Assembly (NCBI GenBank): GCA_037783545.1
Contig: JBBELK010000632.1
Span: forward strand, 1-64,000
Direction: 5' to 3'
DNA length: 64,000 bases
Source: Henricia sp. BOLD:AAB3569
Lineage: Eukaryota; Echinodermata; Asteroidea; Spinulosida; Echinasteridae
Both the position numbers and the translations under genes were made by a program. How positions within the stretch are numbered: position 1 is the stretch's first letter; the number at the start of each line of letters is the position of its first letter. The notes beneath the pieces were generated by a model. It was not told where the DNA came from. It was given only the letters and a program-made list of their open reading frames with translations, and did not search any database. Below are positions 48,448 through 60,700 of the stretch, in pieces.

Positions 48448-51166
48448 TTCAAGGAATTTTCCAACCAACTTCAAATTTGGCATGCTCCAAACTGTATATA
48501 TTCCGCACTTGTCATGCAAAATTGACAGATTTTCGCTGGGAAATGACGGAGAAATTTCAGAGTTTAGGTAAAACGGAGCTCGGCTGCGTGGTTATTCCCC
48601 TAACCGTGGCTGTTGGGACACCCTGCGCATGCGCTGGTGTACATTTCTACGGCCGTTGACTCACCCCAGATTGTGACGGGAATTAGGTCAAAGTGTGTCC
48701 CAAATGCCGGCAAATTTGGAAATCAAGGAATTTTCCAACCAACTTCAAATTTTGCATGCTCCAAACTGTATATATTCCGCACTTGTAATGCAAAATTGAC
48801 AGATTTTCGCTGGGAAATGACGGAGAAATTCCAGAGTTTAGGGAAAACGGAGCTCGGCTGCGTGGTTATTCCCCTAACCGTGGCTGTTGGGACACCCTGC
48901 GCATGCGCCGCGCTGGTGTACATTTGTACGGCCGTTGACTCACCCCAGATTGTGACGGGAATTAGGTCAAAGTGTGTCCCAAATGCCGGCAAATTTGGAA
49001 ATCAAGGAATTTTCCAACCAACTTCAAATTTTGCATGCTCCAAACTGTATATATTCCGCACTTGTCATGCAAAATTGACAGATTTTCGCTGGGAAATGAC
49101 GGAGAAATTTCAGAGTTTAGGGAAAACGGAGCTCGGCTGCGTGGTTATTCCCCTAACCGTGGCTGTTGGGACACCCTGCGCATGCGCTGGTGTACATTTA
49201 TACGGCCGTTGACTCACCCCAGATTGTGACGGGAATTAGGTCAAAGTGTGTCCCAAATGCCGGCAAATTTGGAAATCAAGGAATTGTCCAACCAACTTCA
49301 AATTTTGCATGCTCCAAACTATATATATTCCGCACTTGTCATGCAAAATTGACAGATTTTCGCTGGGAAATGACGGAGAAATTTCAGAGTTTAGGGAAAA
49401 CGGAGCTCGGCTGCGTGGTTATTCCCCTAACCGTGGCTGTTGGGACACCCTGCGCCGCGCTGGTGTACATTTCTACGGCCGTTGACTCACCCCAGATTGT
49501 GACGGGAATTAGGTCAAAGTGTGTCCCAAATGCCGGCAAATTTGGAAATCAAGGAATTTTCCAACCAACTTCAAATTTTGCATGCTCCAAACTGTATATA
49601 TTCCGCACTTGTCATGCAAAATTGACAGATTTTCGCTGGGAAATGACGGAGAAATTTCAGAGTTTAGGGAAAACGGAGCTCGGCTGCGTGGTTATTCCCC
49701 TAACCGTGGCTGTTGGGACACCCTGCGCCGCGCTGGTGTACATTTGTACGGCCGTTGACTCACCCCAGATTGTGACGGGAATTAGGTCAAAGTGTGTCCC
49801 AAATGCCGGCAAATTTGGAAATCAAGGAATTTTCCAACCAACTTCAAATTTTGCATGCTCCAAACTGTATATATTCCGCACTTGTCATGCAAAATTGACA
49901 GATTTTCGCTGGGAAATGACGGAGAAATGTCAGAGTTTAGGGAAAACGGAGCTCGGCTGCGTGGTTATTCCCCTAACCGTGGCTGTTGGGACACCCTGCG
50001 CATGCGCCGCGCTGGTGTACATTTGTACGGCCGTTGACTCACCCCAGATTGTGACGGGAATTAGGTCAAAGTGTGTCCCAAATGCCGGCAAATTTGGAAA
50101 TCAAGGAATTTTCCAACCAACTTCAAATTTTGCATGCTCCTAACTGTATATATTGCGCACTTGTCATGCAAAATTGACAGATTTTCGCTGGGAAATGACT
50201 GAGAAATTTCAGAGTTTAGGGAAAACGGAGCTCGGCTGCGTGGTTATTCCCCTAACCGTGGCTGTTATGACACCCTGCGCATGCGCTGGTGTACATTTCT
50301 ACGGCCGTTGACTCACCCCAGATTGTGACGGGAATTAGGTCAAAGTGTGTCCCAAATGCCCGCAAATTTGGAAATCAAGGAATTTTCCAACCAACTTCAA
50401 ATTTTGCATGCTCCAAACTGTATATATTCCGCACTTGTCATGCAAAATTGACAGATTTTCGCTGGGAAATGACGGAGAAATTTCAGAGTTTAGGGAAAAC
50501 GGAGCTCGGCTGCGTGGTTATTCCCCTAACCGTGGCTGTTGGGACACCCTGCGCATGCGCTGGTGTACATTTGTACGGCCGTTGACTCACCCCAGATTGT
50601 GACGGGAATTAGGTCAAAGTGTGTCCCAAATGCCGGCAAATTTGGTAATCAAGGAATTGTCCAACCAACTTCAAATTTTGCATGCTCCAAACTGTATATA
50701 TTCCGCACTTGTCATGCAAAATTGACAGATTTTCGCTGGGAAATGACGAAGAAATTTCAGAGTTTAGGGAAAACGGAGCTCGGCTGCGTGGTTATTCCCC
50801 TAACCGTGGCTGTTGGGACACCCTGCGCATGCGCTGGTGTACATTTCTACGGCCGTTGACTCACCCCAGATTGTGACGGGAATTAGGTCAAAGTGTGTCC
50901 CAAATGCCGGCAAATTTGGAAATCAAGGAATTTTCCAACCAACTTCAAATTTTGCATGCTCCAAACTGTATATATTCCGCACTTGTCATGCAAAATTGAC
51001 AGATTTTCGCTTGGAAATGACGGAGAAATTTCAGAGTTTAGGGAAAACGGAGCTCGGCTGCGTGGTTATTCCCCTAACTGTGGCTGTTGGGACACCCTGC
51101 GCATGCGCTGTTGTACATTTGTACGGCCGTTGACTCACCCCAGATTGTGACGGGAATTAGGTCAAA
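48448..51166 (+). repeat. Mixed monomers rich in the 274-bp class
   Basis: Ten monomers from 48419 to 50893 are a mixture: 274 bp at 48419, 48972, 50071, 50345, 50619 and 50893; 279 bp at 48693 and 49792; 273 bp at 49246 and 49519. Markers such as AAATGTCAG (49926) and GAATTGTCC (49284, 50657) are shared with the 4,664-bp unit. The copy at 50071 has five private substitutions and is the most diverged I noticed. Confidence 0.8.
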
Positions 51167-52260
51167 GTGTGTCCCAAATGCCGGCAAATTTGGAAATCAA
51201 GGAATTTTCCAACCAACTTCAAATTTTGCATGCTCTAAACTGTATATATTCCGCACTTGTCATGCAAAATTGACAGATTTTCGCTGGGAAATGACGAAGA
51301 AATTTCAGAGTTTAGGGAAAACGGAGCTCGGCTGCGTGGTTATTCCCCTAACCGTGGCTGTTGGGACACCCTGCGCATGCGCTGGTGTACATTTATACGG
51401 CCGTTGACTCACCCCAGATTGTGACGGGAATTAGGTCAAAGTGTGTCCCAAATGCCGGCAAATTTGGAAATCAAGGAATTTTCCAACCAACTTCAAATTT
51501 TGCATGCTCCAAACTGTATATATTCCGCACTTGTCATGCAAAATTGACAGATTTTCGCTGGGAAATGACGGAGAAATTTCAGAGTTTAGGGAAAACGGAG
51601 CTCGGCTGCGTGGTTATTCCCCTAACCGTGGCTGTTGGGACACCCTGCGCCGCGCTGGTGTACATTTGTACGGCCGTTGACTCACCCCAGATTGTGACGG
51701 GAATTAGGTCAAAGTGTGTCCCAAATGCCGGCAAATTTGGAAATCAAGGAATTTTCCAACCAACTTCAAATTTTGCATGCTCTAAACTGTATATATTCCG
51801 CACTTGTCATGCAAAATTGACAGATTTTCGCTGGGAAATGACGAAGAAATTTCAGAGTTTAGGGAAAACGGAGCTCGGCTGCGTGGTTATTCCCCTAACC
51901 GTGGCTGTTGGGACACCCTGCGCATGCGCTGGTGTACATTTATACGGCCGTTGACTCACCCCAGATTGTGACGGGAATTAGGTCAAAGTGTGTCCCAAAT
52001 GCCGGCAAATTTGGAAATCAAGGAATTTTCCAACCAACTTCAAATTTTGCATGCTCCAAACTGTATATATTCCGCACTTGTCATGCAAAATTGACAGATT
52101 TTCGCTGGGAAATGACGGAGAAATTTCAGAGTTTAGGGAAAACGGAGCTCGGCTGCGTGGTTATTCCCCTAACCGTGGCTGTTGGGACACCCTGCGCCGC
52201 GCTGGTGTACATTTGTACGGCCGTTGACTCACCCCAGATTGTGACGGGAATTAGGTCAAA
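51167..52260 (+). repeat. 547-bp dimer HOR, two copies
   Basis: A 274-bp monomer with GCTCTAAAC, GACGAAGAA and TTTATACGG alternates with a generic 273-bp monomer: 51167/51441 and 51714/51988, offset 547 bp. A generic monomer at 52261 follows. Confidence 0.85.
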
Positions 52261-53898
52261 GTGTGTCCCAAATGCCGGCAAATTTGGAAATCAAGGAATT
52301 TTCCAACCAACTTCAAATTTTGCATGCTCCAAACTGTATATATTCCGCACTTGTCATGCAAAATTGACAGATTTTCGCTGGGAAATGACGGAGAAATTTC
52401 AGAGTTTAGGGAAAACGGAGCTCGGCTGCGTGGTTATTCCCCTAACCGTGGCTGTTGGGACACCCTGCGCCGCGCTGGTGTACATTTGTACGGCCGTTGA
52501 CTCACCCCAGATTGTGAAGGGAATTAGGTCAAAGTGTGTCCCAAATGCCGGCAAATTTTGAAATCAAGGAATTTTCCAACCAACTTCAAATTTTGCATGC
52601 TCCAAACTGTATATATTCCGCACTTGTCATGCAAAATTGACAGATTTTCGCTGGGAAATGAAGGAGAAATTTCAGAGTTTAGGGAAAACGGAGCTCGGCT
52701 GCGTGGTTATTCGCCTAACCGTGGCTGTTGGGACACCCTGCGCCGCGCTGGTGTACATTTCTACGGCCGTTGACTCACCCCAGTTTGTGACGGGAATTAG
52801 GTCAAAATGTGTCCCAAATGCCGGCAAATTTGGAAATCAAGGAATTTTCCAACCAACTTCAAATTTTGCATGCTCCAAACTGTATATATTCCGCACTTGT
52901 CATGTAAAATTGACAGTTTTTCGCTGGGAAATGACGGAGAAATTTCAGAGTTTAGGGAAAACGGAGCTCGGCTGCGTGGTTATTCCCCTAACCGTGGCTG
53001 TTGGGACACCCTGCGCCGCGCTGGTGTACATTTGTACGGCCGTTGACTCACCCCAGGTTGTGACGGGAATTAGGTCAAAGTGTGTCCCAAATGCCGGCAA
53101 ATTTGGAAATCAAGGAATTTTCCAACCAACTTCAAATTTTGCATGCTCCAAACTGTATATATTCCGCACTTGTCATGCAAAATTGACAGATTTTCGCTGG
53201 GAAATGAAGGAGAAATATCAGAGTTTAGGGAAAACGGAGCTCGGCTGCGTGGTTATTCGCCTAACCGTGGCTGTTGGGACACCCTGCGCCGCGCTGGTGT
53301 ACATTTGTACGGCCGTTGACTCACCCCAGATTGTGACGGGAATTAGGTCAAAGTGTGTCCCAAATGCCGGCAAATTTGGAAATCAAGGAATTTTCCAACC
53401 AACTTCAAATTTTGCATGCTCCAAACTGTATATATTCCGCACTTGTCATGCAAAATTGACAGATTTTCGCTGTGAAATGACGGAGAAATTTCAGAGTTTA
53501 GGGAAAACGGAGCTCGGCTGCGTGGTTATTCCCCTAACCGTGGCTGTTGGGACACCCTGCGCCGCGCTGGTGTACATTTGTACGGCCGTTGACTCACCCC
53601 AGATTGTGACGGGAATTAGGTCAAAGTGTGTCCCAAATGCCGGCAAATTTGGAAATCAAGGAATTTTCCAACCAACTTCAAATTTTGCATGCTCCAAACT
53701 GTATATATTCCGCACTTGTCATGCAAAATTGACAGATTTTCGCTGGGAAATGAAGGAGAAATTTCAGAGTTTAGGGAAAACGGAGCTCGGCTGCGTGGTT
53801 ATTCGCCTAACCGTGGCTGTTGGGACACCCTGCGCCGCGCTGGTGTACATTTGTACGGCCGTTGACTCACCCCAGATTGTGACGGGAATTAGGTCAAA
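52261..53898 (+). repeat. 546-bp dimer HOR, about two and a half copies
   Basis: After one generic monomer at 52261, monomers with GAAATGAAGG and TTATTCGCC (52534, 53080, 53626) alternate with generic ones (52807, 53353), a 546-bp period. Private changes (CAGTTTGTG at 52783, CATGTAAAA at 52902, GACAGTTTTT at 52914, CAGGTTGTG at 53055) show more drift than in the 4,664-bp copies. Confidence 0.85.
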
Positions 53899-54730
53899 GT
53901 GTGTCCCAAATGCCGGCAAATTTGGAAATCAAGGAATTTTCCAACCAACTTCAAATTTTGCATGCTCCAAACTGTATATATTCCGCACTTGTCATGCAAA
54001 ATTGACAGATTTTCGCTGGGAAATGACGGAGAAATTTCAGAGTTTAGGGAAAACGGAGCTCGGCTGCGTGGTTATTCCCCTAACCGTGGCTGTTGGGACA
54101 CCCTGCGCATGCGCCGCGCTGGTGTACATTTCTACGGCCGTTGACTCACCCCAGATTGTGACGGGAATTAGGTCAAAGTGTGTCCCAAATGCCGGCAAAT
54201 TTGGAAATCAAGGAATTTTCCAACCAACTTCAAATTTTGCATGCTCCAAACTGTATATATTCCGCACTTGTCATGCAAAATTGACAGATTTTCGCTGGGA
54301 AATGACGGAGACATTTCAGAGTTTAGGGAAAACGGAGCTCGGCTGCGTGGTTATTCCCCTAACCGTGGCTGTTGGGACACCCTGCGCATGCGCTGGTGTA
54401 CATTTCTACGGCCGTTGACTCACCCCAGATTGTGACGGGAATTAGGTCAAAGTGTGTCCCAAATGCCGGCAAATTTGGAAATCAAGGAATTTTCCAACCA
54501 ACTTCAAATTTTGCATGCTCCAAACTGTATATATTCCGCACTTGTCATGCAAAATTGACAGATTTTCGCTGGGAAATGACGGAGAAATTTCAGAGTTTAG
54601 GGAAAACGGAGCTCGGCTGCGTGGTTATTCCCCTAACCGTGGCTGTTGGGACACCCTGCGCATGCGCCGCGCTGGTGTACATTTGTACGGCCGTTGACTC
54701 ACCCCAGATTGTGACGGGAATTAGGTCAAA
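53899..54730 (+). repeat. Three monomers of 279, 274 and 279 bp
   Basis: Monomers at 53899 (279 bp, TTTCTACGG), 54178 (274 bp, GAGACATTT, TTTCTACGG) and 54452 (279 bp, generic). They lead into the indel-rich right end. Confidence 0.8.
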
Positions 54731-57700
54731 GTGTGTCCCAAATGCCGGCAAATTTGGAAATCAAGGATTTTCCAACCAACTTCAAATTTTGCATGCTCCA
54801 AACTGTATATATTCCGCACTTGTCATGCAAAATTGACAGATTTTCGCTGGGAAATGACGGAAGAAATTTCAGAGTTTAGGGAAAACGGAACTCGGATGCG
54901 TGGTTATTCCCCTAACCGTGGCTGTTGGGACACCCTGCGCATGCGCTGGTGTACATTTATACGGCCGTTGACTCACCCAGATTGTGACGGGAATTAGGTC
55001 AAAGTGTGTCCCAAATGCCGGCAAATTTGGAAATCAAGGAATTTTCCAACCAACTTCAAATTTTGCATGCTCCAAACTGTATATATTCCGCAGTTGTCAT
55101 GCAAAATTGACAGATTTTCGCTGGGAAATGACGGAGAAATTTCAGAGTTTAGGGAAAACGGAGCTCGGCTGCGTGGTTATTCCCCTAACCGTGGCTGTTG
55201 GGACACCCTGCGCCGCGCTGGTGTACATTTGTACGGCCGTTGACTCACCCCAGATTGTGACGGGAATTAGGTCAAAGTGTGTCCCAAATGCCGGCAAATT
55301 TGGAAATCAAGGAATTTTCCAAACAACTTCAAATTTTGCATGCTCCAAACTGTATATATTCCGCACTTGTCATGCAAAATTGACAGATTTTCGCTGGGAA
55401 ATGACGGAGAAATTTCAGAGTTTAGGGAAAACGGAGCTCGGTTGCGTGGTTATTCCCCTAACCGTGGCTGTTGGGACACCCTGCGCCGCGCTGGTGTACA
55501 TTTGTACGGCCGTTGACTCACCCCAGATTGTGACGGGAATTAGGTCAAAGTGTGTCCCAAATGCCGGCAAAGTTGGAAATCAAGGAATTTTCCAACCAAC
55601 TTCAAATTTTGCATGCTCCAAACTGTATATATTCCGCACTTGTCATGCAAAATTGACAGATTTTCGCTGGGGAAATGACGGAGAAATTTCAGAGTTTAGG
55701 GAAAACGGAGCTCGGCTGCGTGGTTATTCCCCTAACCGTGGCTGTTGGGACACCCTGCGCCGCGCTGGTGTACATTTGTACGGCCGTTGACTCACCCCAG
55801 ATTGTGACGGGAATTAGGTCAAAGTGTGTCCCAAATGCCGGCAAATTTGGAAATCAAGGAATTTTCCAACCAACTTCAAATTTTGCATGCTCCAAACTGT
55901 ATATATTCCGCACTTGTCATGCAAAATTGACAGATTTTCGCTGGGAAATGACGGAGAAATTTCAGAGTTTAGGGAAAACGGAGCTCGGCTGCGTGGTTAT
56001 TCCCCTAACCGTGGCTGTTGGGACACCCTGCGCATGCGCCGCGCTGGTGTACATTTGTACGGCCGTTGACTCACCCCAGATTGTGACGGGAATTAGGTCA
56101 AAGTGTGTCCCAAATGCCGGCAAATTTGGAAATCAAGGAATTTTCCAACCAACTTCAATTTTGCATGCTCCAAACTGTATATATTCCGCACTTGTCATGC
56201 AAAATTGACAGATTTTCGCTGGGAAATGACGGAGAAATTTCAGAGTTTAGGGAAAACGGAGCTCGGCTGCGTGGTTATTCCCCTAACCGTGGCTGTTGGG
56301 ACACCCTGCGCATGCGCCGCGCTGGTGTACATTTGTACGGCCGTTGACTCACCCCAGATTGTGACGGGAATTAGGTCAAAGTGTGTCCAAATGCCGGCAA
56401 ATTTGGAAATCAAGGAATTTTCCAACCAACTTCAAATTTTGCATGCTCCAAACTGTATATATTCCGCACTTGTCATGCAAAATTGACAGATTTTCGCTGG
56501 GAAATGACGAGAAATTTCAGAGTTTAGGGAAAACGGAGCTCGGATGCGTGGTTATTCCCCTAACCGTGGCTGTTGGGACACCCTGCGCATGCGCTGGTGT
56601 ACATTTGTACGGCCGTTGACTCACCCCAGATTGTGACGGGAATTAGGTCAAAGTGTGTCCCAAATGCCGGCAAATTTGGAAATCAAGGAATTTTCCAACC
56701 AACTTCAAATTTTGCATGCTCCAAACTGTATATATTCCGCACTTGTCATGCAAAATTGACAGATTTTCGCTGGGAAATGACGGAGAAATTTCAGAGTTTA
56801 GGGAAAACGGAGCTCGGCTGCGTGGTTATTCCCCTAACCGTGGCTGTTGGGACACCCTGCGCCGCGCTGGTGTACATTTGTACGGCCGTTGACTCACCCC
56901 AGATTGTGACGGGAATTAGGTCAAAGTGTGTCCCAAATGCCGGCAAATTTGGAAATCAAGGAATTTTCCAACCAACTTCAAATTTTGCATGCTCCAAACT
57001 GTATATATTCCGCACTTGTCATGCAAAATTGACAGATTTTCGCTGGGAAATGACGGAGAAATTTCAGAGTTTAGGGAAAACGGAGCTCGGCTGCGTGGTT
57101 ATTCCCCTAACCGTGGCTGTTGGGACACCCTGCGCCGCGCTGGTGTACATTTGTACGGCCGTTGACTCACCCAGATTGTGACGGGAATTAGGTCAAAGTG
57201 TGTCCCAAATGCCGGCAAATTTGGAAATCAAGGAATTTTCCAACCAACTTCAAATTTTGCATGCTCCAAACTGTATATATTCCGCACTTGTCATGCAAAA
57301 TTGACAGATTTTCGCTGGGAAATGACGGAGAAATTTCAGAGTTTAGGGAAAACGGAGCTCGGCTGCGTGGTTATTCCCCTAACCGTAGCTGTTGGGACAC
57401 CCTGCGCCGCGCTGGTGTACATTTGTACGGCCGTTGACTCACCCCAGATTGTGACGGGAATTAGGTCAAAGTGTGTCCCAAATGCCGGCAAATTTGGAAA
57501 TCAAGGAATTTTCCAACCAACTTCAAATTTTGCATGCTCCAAACTGTATATATTCCGCACTTGTCATGCAAAATTGACAGATTTTCGCTGGGAAATGACG
57601 GAGAAATTTCAGAGTTTAGGGAAAACGGAGCTCGGCTGCGTGGTTATTCCCCTAACCGTGGCTGTTGGGACACCCTGCGCATGCCGCGCTGGTGTACATT

Positions 57701-60700
57701 TGTACGGCCGTTGACTCACCCCAGATTGTGACGGGAATTAGGTCAAAGTGTGTCCCAAATGCCGGCAAATTTGGAAATCAAGGAATTTTCCAACCAACTT
57801 CAAATTTGGCATGCTCCAAACTGTATATATTCCGCACTTGTCATGCAAAATTGACAGATTTTCGCTGGGAAATGACGGAGAAATTTCAGAGTTTAGGGAA
57901 AACGGAGCTCGGCTGCGTGGTTATTCCCCTAACCGTGGCTGTTGGGACACCCTGCGCCGCGCTGGTGTACATTTGTACGGCCGTTGACTCACCCCAGATT
58001 GTGACGGGAATTAGGTCAAAGTGTGTCCCAAATGCCGGCAAATTTGGAAATCAAGGAATTTTCCAACCAACTTCAAATTTTGCATGCTCCAAACTGTATA
58101 TATTCCGCAGTTGTCATGCAAAATTGACAGATTTTCGCTGGGAAATGACGGAGAAATTTCAGAGTTTAGGGAAAACGGAGCTCGGCTGCGTGGTTATTCC
58201 CCTAACCGTGGCTGTTGGACACCCTGCGCCGCGCTGGTGTACATTTGTACGGCCGTTGACTCACCCCAGATTGTGACGGGAATTAGGTCAAAGTGTGTCC
58301 CAAATGCCGGCAAATTTGGAAATCAAGGAATTTTCCAACCAACTTCAAATTTTGCATGCTCCAAACTGTATATATTCCGCACTTGTCATGCAAAATTGAC
58401 AGATTTTCGCTGGGAAATGACGGAGAAATTTCAGAGTTTAGGGAAAACGGAGCTCGGTTGCGTGGTTATTCCCCTAACCGTGGCTGTTGGGACACCCTGC
58501 GCCGCGCTGGTGTACATTTGTACGGCCGTTGACTCACCCCAGATTGTGACGGGAATTAGGTCAAAGTGTGTCCCAAATGCCGCAAATTTGGAAATCAAGG
58601 AATTTTCCAACCAACTTCAAATTTTGCATGCTCCAAACTGTATATATTCCGCACTTGTCATGCAAAATTGACAGATTTTCGCTGGGAAATGACGGAGAAA
58701 TTTCAGAGTTTAGGGAAAACGGAGCTCGGCTGCGTGGTTATTCCCCTAACCGTGGCTGTTGGGACACCCTGCGCATGCGCCGCGCTGGTGTACATTTGTA
58801 CGGCCGTTGACTCACCCCAGATTGTGACGGGAATTAGGTCAAAGTGTGTCCCAAATGCCGGCAAATTTGGAAATCAAGGAATTTTCCAACCAACTTCAAA
58901 TTTTGCATGCTCCAAACTGTATATATTCCGCACTTGTCATGCAAAATTGACAGATTTTCGCTGGGAAATGACGGAGAAATTTCAGAGTTTAGGGAAAACG
59001 GAGCTCGGCTGCGTGGTTATTCGCCTAACCGTGGCTGTTGGGACACCCTGCGCCGCGCTGGTGTACATTTGTACGGCCGTTGACTCACCCCAGATTGTGA
59101 CGGGAATTAGGTCAAAGTGTGTCCCAAATGCCGGCAAATTTGGAAATCAAGGAATTTTCCAACCAACTTCAAATTTTGCATGCTCCAAACTGTATATATT
59201 CCGCACTTGTCATGCAAAATTGACAGATTTTCGCTGGGAAATGACGGAGAAATTTCAGAGTTTAGGGAAAACGGAGCTCGGCTGCGTGGTTATTCCCTAA
59301 TCGTGGCTGTTGGGACACCCTGCGCCGCGCTGGTGTACATTTGTACGGCCGTTGACTCACCCCAGATTGTGACGGGAATTAGGTCAAAGTGTGTCCCAAA
59401 TGCCGGCAAATTTGGAAATCAAGGAATTTTCCAACCAACTTCAAATTTTGCATGCTCCAAACTGTATATATTCCGCACTTGTCATGCAAAATTGACAGAT
59501 TTTCGCTGGGAAATGACGGAGAAATTTCAGAGTTTAGGGAAAACGGAGCTCGGTTGCGTGGTTATTCCCCTAACCGTGGCTGTTGGGACACCCTGCGCCG
59601 CGCTGGTGTACATTTGTACGGCCGTTGACTCACCCCAGATTGTGACGGGAATTAGGTCAAAGTGTGTCCCAAATGCCGGCAAAGTTGGAAATCAAGGAAT
59701 TTTCCAACCAACTTCAATTTTTGCATGCTCCAAACTGTATATATTCCGCACTTGTCATGCAAAATTGACAGATTTTCGCTGGGAAATGACGGAGAAATTT
59801 CAGAGTTTAGGGAAAACGGAGCTCGGCTGCGTGGTTATTCCCCTAACCGTGGCTGTTGGGACACCCTGCGCCGCGCTGGTGTACATTTGTACGGCCGTTG
59901 ACTCACCCCAGATTGTGACGGGAATTAGGTCAAAGTGTGTCCCAAATGCCGGCAAATTTGGAAATCAAGGAATTTTCCAACCAACTTCAAATTTGGCATG
60001 CTCCAAACTGTATATATTCCGCACTTGTCATGCAAAATTGACAGATTTTCGCTGGGAAATGACGGAGAAATTTCAGAGTTTAGGGAAACGGAGCTCGGCT
60101 GCGTGGTTATTCCCCTAACCGTGGCTGTTGGGACACCCTGCGCATGCGCTGGTGTACATTTGTACGGCCGTTGACTCACCCCAGATTGTGACGGGAATTA
60201 GGTCAAAGTGTGTCCCAAATGCCGGCAAATTTGGAAATCAAGCAATTTTCAACCAACTTCAAATTTTGCATGCTCCAAACTGTATATATTCCGCACTTGT
60301 CATGCAAAATTGACAGATTTTCGCTGGGAAATGACGGAGAAATTTCAGAGTTTAGGGAAAACGGAGCTCGGCTGCGTGGTTATTCCCCTAACCGTGGCTG
60401 TTGGGACACCCTGCGCATGCGCCGCGCTGGTGTACATTTGTACGGCCGTTGACTCACCCCAGATTGTGACGGGAATTAGGTCAAAGTGTGTCCCAAATGC
60501 CGGCAAATTTGGAAATCAAGGAATTTTCCAACCAACTTCAAATTTTGCATGCTCCAAACTGTATATATTCCGCACTTGTCATGCAAAATTGACAGATTTT
60601 CGCTGGGAAATGACGGAGAAATTTCAGAGTTTAGGGAAAACGGAGCTCGGCTGCGTGGTTATTCCCCTAACCGTGGCTGTTGGGACACCCTGCGCATGCG

